Shown here piece after piece: positions 60,378-64,000 of a stretch of DNA of 64,000 nt. The notes below the pieces were generated by a model. That model did no database searches and was not told the DNA's origin. It saw only the letters and a program-made list of their open reading frames with translations. Location: the NCBI RefSeq assembly GCF_000812875.1, contig NZ_JSYK01000003.1, positions 1,054,001 to 1,118,000 of the forward strand. Reading direction: 5' to 3'. The position numbers and the translations under genes are program-made. Source of the DNA: Kaistella solincola (GTDB taxonomy: Bacteria > Bacteroidota > Bacteroidia > Flavobacteriales > Weeksellaceae). Each line of letters starts with the position of its first letter. Position 1 is the stretch's first letter.

Positions 60378-61059
60378 AGCTGACCAGTTTCAATTGCGAC
60401 TGAATCTCCATATCCAAACTATTTCCCTGCTGAAATAATTCAGCCAAACGGTTTTCAAAGCCACTCATTTTTTCTGCAAATTCTGCGGGAGTAATATCTA
60501 CATACTCAATCTTCACCTCAAAATACTGCCCAGCCGAAAAAGAATAATTCTTTGCTGCAATTTCTTCTTTTGAAACTACCACAGACAAATCCTCGACGGC
60601 CTGCTTTTCATTAAAAGTAGAAATTATTTTATCTTCTTCCGCTGTGGTTAACACGGTTCGCTGGTTTTTGCCTTCTTTAATGGTTTCACCCAGTTTGGTA
60701 ATATCAGGTCTAAATTCTTCATCCCCGCTTTTACAGGTCAGCTCGGTGGTTACATGAAAACTGTTGTTACTGAAGCTGTCGAAATCGATTAATTTGATGC
60801 CGGAAGTTGCAGTTAAGCGCTCATAGAATTTCTTTCCTAAATCGTCATAATCGAGCTCCAGATTGATTTCATCCAATATCCGTTGGGCCTCTTCTTCCGA
60901 AATCTCATTGATTCTCGAGATCTCTAATATAAATATTGAAGAAAAAATATTGTTTTCTTCGTTTCTTATCTGCTTAGACGAGGGAACATACTCATAACCC
61001 AGACTCATTAATTGCAGTATTGCGGGAATTTTGACTCTTGAGTTTTCGTTGAATGCCAT
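60370..61059 (-). pseudogene. HsdR-N / HsdM-C chimera (deletion remnant of a type I system)
   Basis: 229 residues in one open frame. Residues 1-120 match the HsdR N-terminus (MAFNENSRVKIPAILQLMSLGYEYV; LDYDDLGKKFYERLT; KSGDEEFRPDI). In HsdR this is followed by an EVKKPN-type nuclease motif, which is absent. From residue 121 the text switches to HsdM C-terminal sequence (RTVLTTAEEDKIISTFN, NYSFSAGQYFEVKIEYVDITPAEFAEKM). The methylase catalytic motif and the HsdR helicase motifs are missing, so a deletion removed about 2.5-3 kb of hsdR plus most of hsdM, joining them in frame near 60699. It may still be expressed; function is lost or unknown. Confidence 0.85.
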
Positions 61060-61473
61060 TTAGTTTATAATGGGGTTAATGGTTGTGAAATATACAAATT
61101 CCTGCACACATATTCAATTCCCAGTTTTGCCCAAAAACATAAAATCCACCTTCGCATTTTACAGCACTCTCCTTCCCAAAAACACCTTTTTTCCGAAACA
61201 TTCCGCAACAATTCCGCAAGGACGCCGCAACAAAACCTGCATCAGCGCAGACAGAAGGTGACAGGAGGAGACATTTAAAGACAGAAAAAGACCTACACAG
61301 TCAAGCGGTGCCACTTTCGGCCACTACCAGAATCCCAGCGACAAGCAAAGAATAATCCACAGAAAAAGCGACAGAAAAAGCCTGACAGCGCCAACCGAAG
61401 ACAGTTAAGATGTTTCTGGTGACAGGTGACGCAAATAGGTGTCTTTAACTGAAAGTAGCAGTCAAATTCAGTC

Positions 61474-61506
61474 AATGCAAGTCACTGTAAATCAATTACT
61501 TGCATT
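61474..61506. promoter_or_regulatory. 9-bp inverted repeat overlapping the -33 element (possible operator)
   Basis: AATGCAAGT (61474-61482) and ACTTGCATT (61498-61506) are perfect reverse complements with a 15-bp spacer. The right arm covers the TTG of the -33 element. Confidence 0.55.
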
Positions 61507-61530
61507 TAAAAAGCGCCTGCGTTATATTTG
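61500..61530 (+). promoter_or_regulatory. Strong-consensus promoter of the DUF6266 gene
   Basis: TTG at 61500-61502, a 20-bp spacer and TATATTTG at 61523-61530, the best consensus match in the window. The ATG is at 61559. Confidence 0.75.
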
Positions 61531-61558
61531 TTACTTAATCTTTAAAACCCCTAAAATT

Positions 61559-62200
61559 ATGGGAACAATCAAGAAAGGAATCCTCGGAGGATTCAGTGGT
61601 ACGGTAGGTACCGTAGTAGGCGCCAACTGGCGCGGCATGGACGTCATCAGAAGCCGTCCGAAATCTTCAGGCAGCAACCCCACACCTCTGCAGCTTTTGC
61701 AGCGCGAGAAGTTTGCCCTGGCGATTAAATTCCAAAACTCCCTGCGCAGCATGCAAAGCCGGCTCTATGGAGAAAATGCAGGTGTAAAATCCCGTGTGAA
61801 CCTGGCAGCGGCTTATCTGCTTCGTGAAGTGGTGGCGGAAGAAAACGGGCAGGTCTCCCTGATGATGGAAAAAGTGATCGTCACAAAAGGCACGCTTACC
61901 GGTTTCCAGAACCTTACCGTTACAGCAGCGCCCGGGCAAACCCTGAACTTTACCTGGGACGACAACAGCAACCAGATGCTGGCGCAGCCAACGGACATTT
62001 TCTGTACGGCGGTCTACGAGGAGGAATCGGGTGAGTTTGCCATTAAGGAAGGTCCGGAGGAACGGAGCACAGGTGCATCCTCTATAGTGCTCGCGGAAAC
62101 GTGGAGTGGAAAGAACGTACATGTATATGCCTTCTTTCAGAATGCCCAACAGGACTCCGCATGTAATTCGGTATATCTGGGAACGGTGGTCGTGCAATAG
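61559..62200 (+). CDS. DUF6266 family protein
   Basis: 213 residues from the ATG at 61559. The N-terminus MGTIKKGILGGFSGTVGTVVGANWRGMDVIRSRPKS is highly diagnostic, with RPKSSGSNPTPLQLLQREKF next. The rest is beta-rich (ENLTVTAAPGQTLNFTWDDNS, VYEEESGEFAIKE). I know the family from Bacteroidota genomes; its function is unknown, though the opening resembles self-assembling or phage-linked proteins, an inference. Own promoter with an operator-like repeat, and own terminator. Confidence 0.85.
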   Translation: MGTIKKGILGGFSGTVGTVVGANWRGMDVIRSRPKSSGSNPTPLQLLQREKFALAIKFQNSLRSMQSRLYGENAGVKSRVNLAAAYLLREVVAEENGQVSLMMEKVIVTKGTLTGFQNLTVTAAPGQTLNFTWDDNSNQMLAQPTDIFCTAVYEEESGEFAIKEGPEERSTGASSIVLAETWSGKNVHVYAFFQNAQQDSACNSVYLGTVVVQ

Positions 62201-62229
62201 TGCCGCCGCATTTACGCGGTCACAAAGCG

Positions 62230-62260
62230 CCGCAGGATTCAAAAGTTCCTGCGGTTTTTA
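62230..62260 (+). terminator. Terminator after the DUF6266 gene
   Basis: CCGCAGGA (62230-62237) pairs with TCCTGCGG (62247-62254), then T5. Confidence 0.9.
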
Positions 62261-62277
62261 TTTATTCGGTAAATTTC

Positions 62278-62532
62278 CTACTCTTTGGCATCATCACCCT
62301 TGCGCATCATCCTGAGGACATCTTCGGCAAGATAGAAGATCTTTCCTCCTATCTTTTTATAGGGAACGATCCCTTCTTTACGCCAGCGCTGCAAGGTTCT
62401 GCCCGATACATGAAACAGTTGCATCATGTCTGCATTGTCATAAATTGGCGGCGAAGTCTGCCGCTTTTTTCCCCCACTGAAAGGTGGTGTTCTGTAGGAT
62501 GGCCGTTTTTTATTTCGTTTCCGTTCGTTCAT
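62278..62532 (-). CDS. Helix-turn-helix (excisionase/MerR-like) protein
   Basis: 84 residues. A basic N-terminus (NERKRNKKRPSYRTPP) precedes a winged HTH_17-type domain: DNADMMQLFHVSGRTLQRWRKEGIVPYKKIGGKIFYLAEDVLRMMRK. Such small proteins bind DNA and often belong to integrative elements or toxin-antitoxin loci. No integrase is in the window. It converges on the DUF6266 gene, with the terminator between. Confidence 0.85.
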   Translation of the reverse strand: MNERKRNKKRPSYRTPPFSGGKKRQTSPPIYDNADMMQLFHVSGRTLQRWRKEGIVPYKKIGGKIFYLAEDVLRMMRKGDDAKE

Positions 62533-63049
62533 CTTTACTACTTATTCTTGGTCGTTTTCTCAGATTTTTAGCGCTGCATTAAATGGTAACACTGCGCGGA
62601 GTAAGAAAGTTCAATCGCTTTGTGCAGATCTTTCTATACTTCCAACCTAAGCAACTATCTAATATAGTGGATAACTTTCAGAAACAAAAGATGACTGCTT
62701 AAAAATCAGTCATTTAGGGTGAAAAGTTTTCCACATTTACACAGACTCTGCAGTATAAAGTCGCTGCCAAAGATTTAATAGCGTAAAACACGAAAAAAGG
62801 GCGATTCCGGTTAAACACAACGCTGCTGACACCTATACATAAAGCAAATTTATTTAAACGGAAAAATTTTCGGTGCTCAACGAGGCATTTTTTGTTTGCT
62901 GGTAAAATAGAAAAATCTGCCCTTTTAGCGGCAGATTTTTTTTGAATAGATCGGTTTACATACAAAGCCAGCCTCAAAGCTTCCTCGGTTTTTGGTTGAA
63001 TAAACTCAATTATTTCAGAATCTCGGATGAATTCACGTGCGGCGTGAAG
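62533..63049. other. 517-bp gap between the HTH gene and cphA
   Basis: No convincing gene; the 87-residue frame at 62714-62977 has poor composition. A 7-bp inverted repeat, ATGACTG (62691-62697) with CAGTCAT (62707-62713), and a hairpin-family repeat at 62911-62943 are the only structures seen. Confidence 0.6.
62911..62943. terminator. Hairpin-family terminator downstream of cphA
   Basis: AAAAATCTGCC (62911-62921), loop CTTTTAGC, GGCAGATTTTT (62930-62940), a perfect 11-bp stem with the family loop. It is 107 bp past the cphA stop on its strand. Confidence 0.8.
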
Positions 63050-64000
63050 TCAAACAATATATTCTTTAATAATGCCGGTTACCTCCTGATAATTATCACT
63101 TAGTGCGACAATATAATCGCCGGTTGCAGCGGTTTCGATGGCATGGCGGATGGCTTCCTTTTCGTCCGGAATCAGTTCATACGGCACCTTTCGCCCGCTT
63201 TTTTCCATTCCGCGGATCATCAGGCTGTTCATCTCCTCCAGCTCCCGGCCACGCAGACTGTGTTCCTGTCGTACGATGATACGGTCAAACATATTCGCCG
63301 CGATTTCCGCCAGTTCAATAATATCACTGTCGCGGCGGTCACCCACTCCCGCGATGATTCCCACCTTGCGGGGCGCCTGCACATGGCGGAGGTAGTCCTG
63401 CATTTCACACATGCCGTGTGGATTATGGGCATAATCGACCAACACTGAAAAATCGCGGATTGTAAAATGGTTCATCCGCCCTGGTGTCTGTTCCGGACCA
63501 GGTAAAAAAGTCTGCCACGCCTCTTTGATCTGCGTTGCAGAAAAACCATACGCAAAGGCGGCGGCAGTGGCGGCCAGAATATTCGCCGTCATACATCGGG
63601 AAGTACCGTTCAATGTGAGCGGAATACCCTGGATGCTTGAAATTGCGGTTTTTTTATTCCTTTTTATTACAACTACGTTTTCGTCCTCAACCGTCACCAC
63701 TAAGCCTCCTTTCCAGAGATGTTCTTCAACCGTTGGGTTGGTTTCCAGTGAAAAATAGGCGATATTACAGTTTAAAGTATTTGCGATTTGAACGCAACGG
63801 TGATCATGAGCATTCAGCACCGCCCAACCATCCTTTTTTACGCTTCGCACCACAGCTGCTTTTACCTCCGCCAATTCCTCCAATGTATTGATGTTCTTGA
63901 GACCTAAATGATCAGCCGCAATATTGGTCAGGATTCCTACGTCGCATTCATCAAAGGCTAGTCCTGCGCGCAGCAGTCCGCCGCGTGCCGTTTCCAATAC
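63050..64000 (-). CDS. cphA: Cyanophycin synthetase, C-terminal part (partial)
   Basis: 316 residues; the frame continues past the window end, so the N-terminal ATP-grasp half is not seen. The Mur-ligase-like C-terminal half is recognised by LETARGGLLRAGLAFDECDVGILTNIAADHLG, LTLNGTSRCMTANILAATAAAFA, LPGPEQTPGRMNHF, VLVDYAHNPHG, IAGVGDRRDSDI and ALSDNYQEVTGIIKEYIV. It adds arginine to the beta-aspartyl backbone of cyanophycin, a nitrogen store. Whether a full CphA1 with its primer functions is present cannot be judged from this window. Confidence 0.9.
   Translation of the reverse strand, partial: VLETARGGLLRAGLAFDECDVGILTNIAADHLGLKNINTLEELAEVKAAVVRSVKKDGWAVLNAHDHRCVQIANTLNCNIAYFSLETNPTVEEHLWKGGLVVTVEDENVVVIKRNKKTAISSIQGIPLTLNGTSRCMTANILAATAAAFAYGFSATQIKEAWQTFLPGPEQTPGRMNHFTIRDFSVLVDYAHNPHGMCEMQDYLRHVQAPRKVGIIAGVGDRRDSDIIELAEIAANMFDRIIVRQEHSLRGRELEEMNSLMIRGMEKSGRKVPYELIPDEKEAIRHAIETAATGDYIVALSDNYQEVTGIIKEYIV

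Larger units (their letters stand above)
61060..61558. other. 499-bp gap upstream of the DUF6266 gene
   Basis: No convincing gene. It is rich in GACAG and GACAGAAAAAG-like direct repeats (61200-61400). The promoter of the DUF6266 gene, with an inverted repeat, ends it. It marks the boundary of the defence island. Confidence 0.6.

Noticed and set aside
61559..62532. DUF6266 plus excisionase-like HTH as a prophage remnant
   Set aside because: No integrase, structural phage gene or attachment repeat is visible; the link is not supported.
62666..62735. Two near-matches to DnaA boxes (GTGGATAAC; TTTTCCACA)
   Set aside because: Only two imperfect sites, no AT-rich unwinding region and no dnaA or repeats typical of an origin.
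62714..62977. 87-residue minus-strand frame upstream of the HTH gene
   Set aside because: Its composition is atypical (many Cys, Arg, Phe) and it covers a hairpin repeat; no start context supports it.

Overview
The window looks like a chromosome segment from a member of Bacteroidota, order Flavobacteriales, most like the Chryseobacterium/Kaistella group. The evidence is the AT-rich intergenic DNA, promoters of the Bacteroidota type (a -7 element TAnnTTTG, sometimes with a TTG about 20 bp upstream), few Shine-Dalgarno sites, and marker genes such as a rpsF-rpsR-rplI operon, a DUF4197 protein, a TDH-type L-threonine dehydrogenase and a CheB/CheR/hybrid-kinase cluster. The organism call is an inference from gene content. 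No rRNA, tRNA, CRISPR array, transposase or integrase was seen.

Layout. 0-12 kb: the end of a DUF2867-type protein, gamma-glutamyltransferase, threonine dehydrogenase, a degenerate polysaccharide deacetylase, the ribosomal operon rpsF-rpsR-rplI flanked by heptamer repeats, an FMN glutamate-synthase-like protein, DUF4197, DUF493, a TIGR01777 epimerase, an ArsC-like reductase, a deoxynucleoside kinase, and a secreted glutaminyl cyclotransferase. 12-25 kb: M1 metallopeptidase, dacB and a sensor kinase, rel, nhaA, a YihY protein, rlmH, a UbiB-like kinase, and a HipA_2/DUF3037 pair. 25-44 kb: pcrA, a response regulator and a PAS kinase, secG, two glycosyltransferases with recR, a LURP-one-like protein, pepD, an AraC regulator, a USP-GNAT-racemase operon, DUF4256, DUF1810, an AI-2E-type permease, and a cold-shock protein.

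44-51.5 kb holds a dense signalling operon on the minus strand: REC-kinase, a CHASE3-HAMP-GAF-kinase with three receiver domains, a lone receiver, CheR, CheB and another lone receiver. No flagellar, CheA or MCP gene is present. 52-54.6 kb: a stress-type SDR, a di-CxxCH cytochrome and two small proteins.

54.7-61.1 kb is an AT-rich defence island on the minus strand. It encodes an HsdR-N/HsdM-C chimera left by an internal deletion, an orphan HsdS with eight heptad repeats in its linker, an AlbA/Schlafen-type protein, McrB and McrC. After it come a DUF6266 gene with a strong promoter and an inverted repeat, an excisionase-like HTH protein, and the C-terminal part of a cyanophycin synthetase that runs off the window.

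Intergenic DNA is unusually structured. There are more than twenty terminator-like hairpins sharing a TTTTAGC-like loop (some in tandem arrays of 54, 110 and about 113 bp), two heptamer arrays around rplI, and two larger elements (1932-2009 and 53025-53111) with similar nested stems around a purine-rich internal loop.
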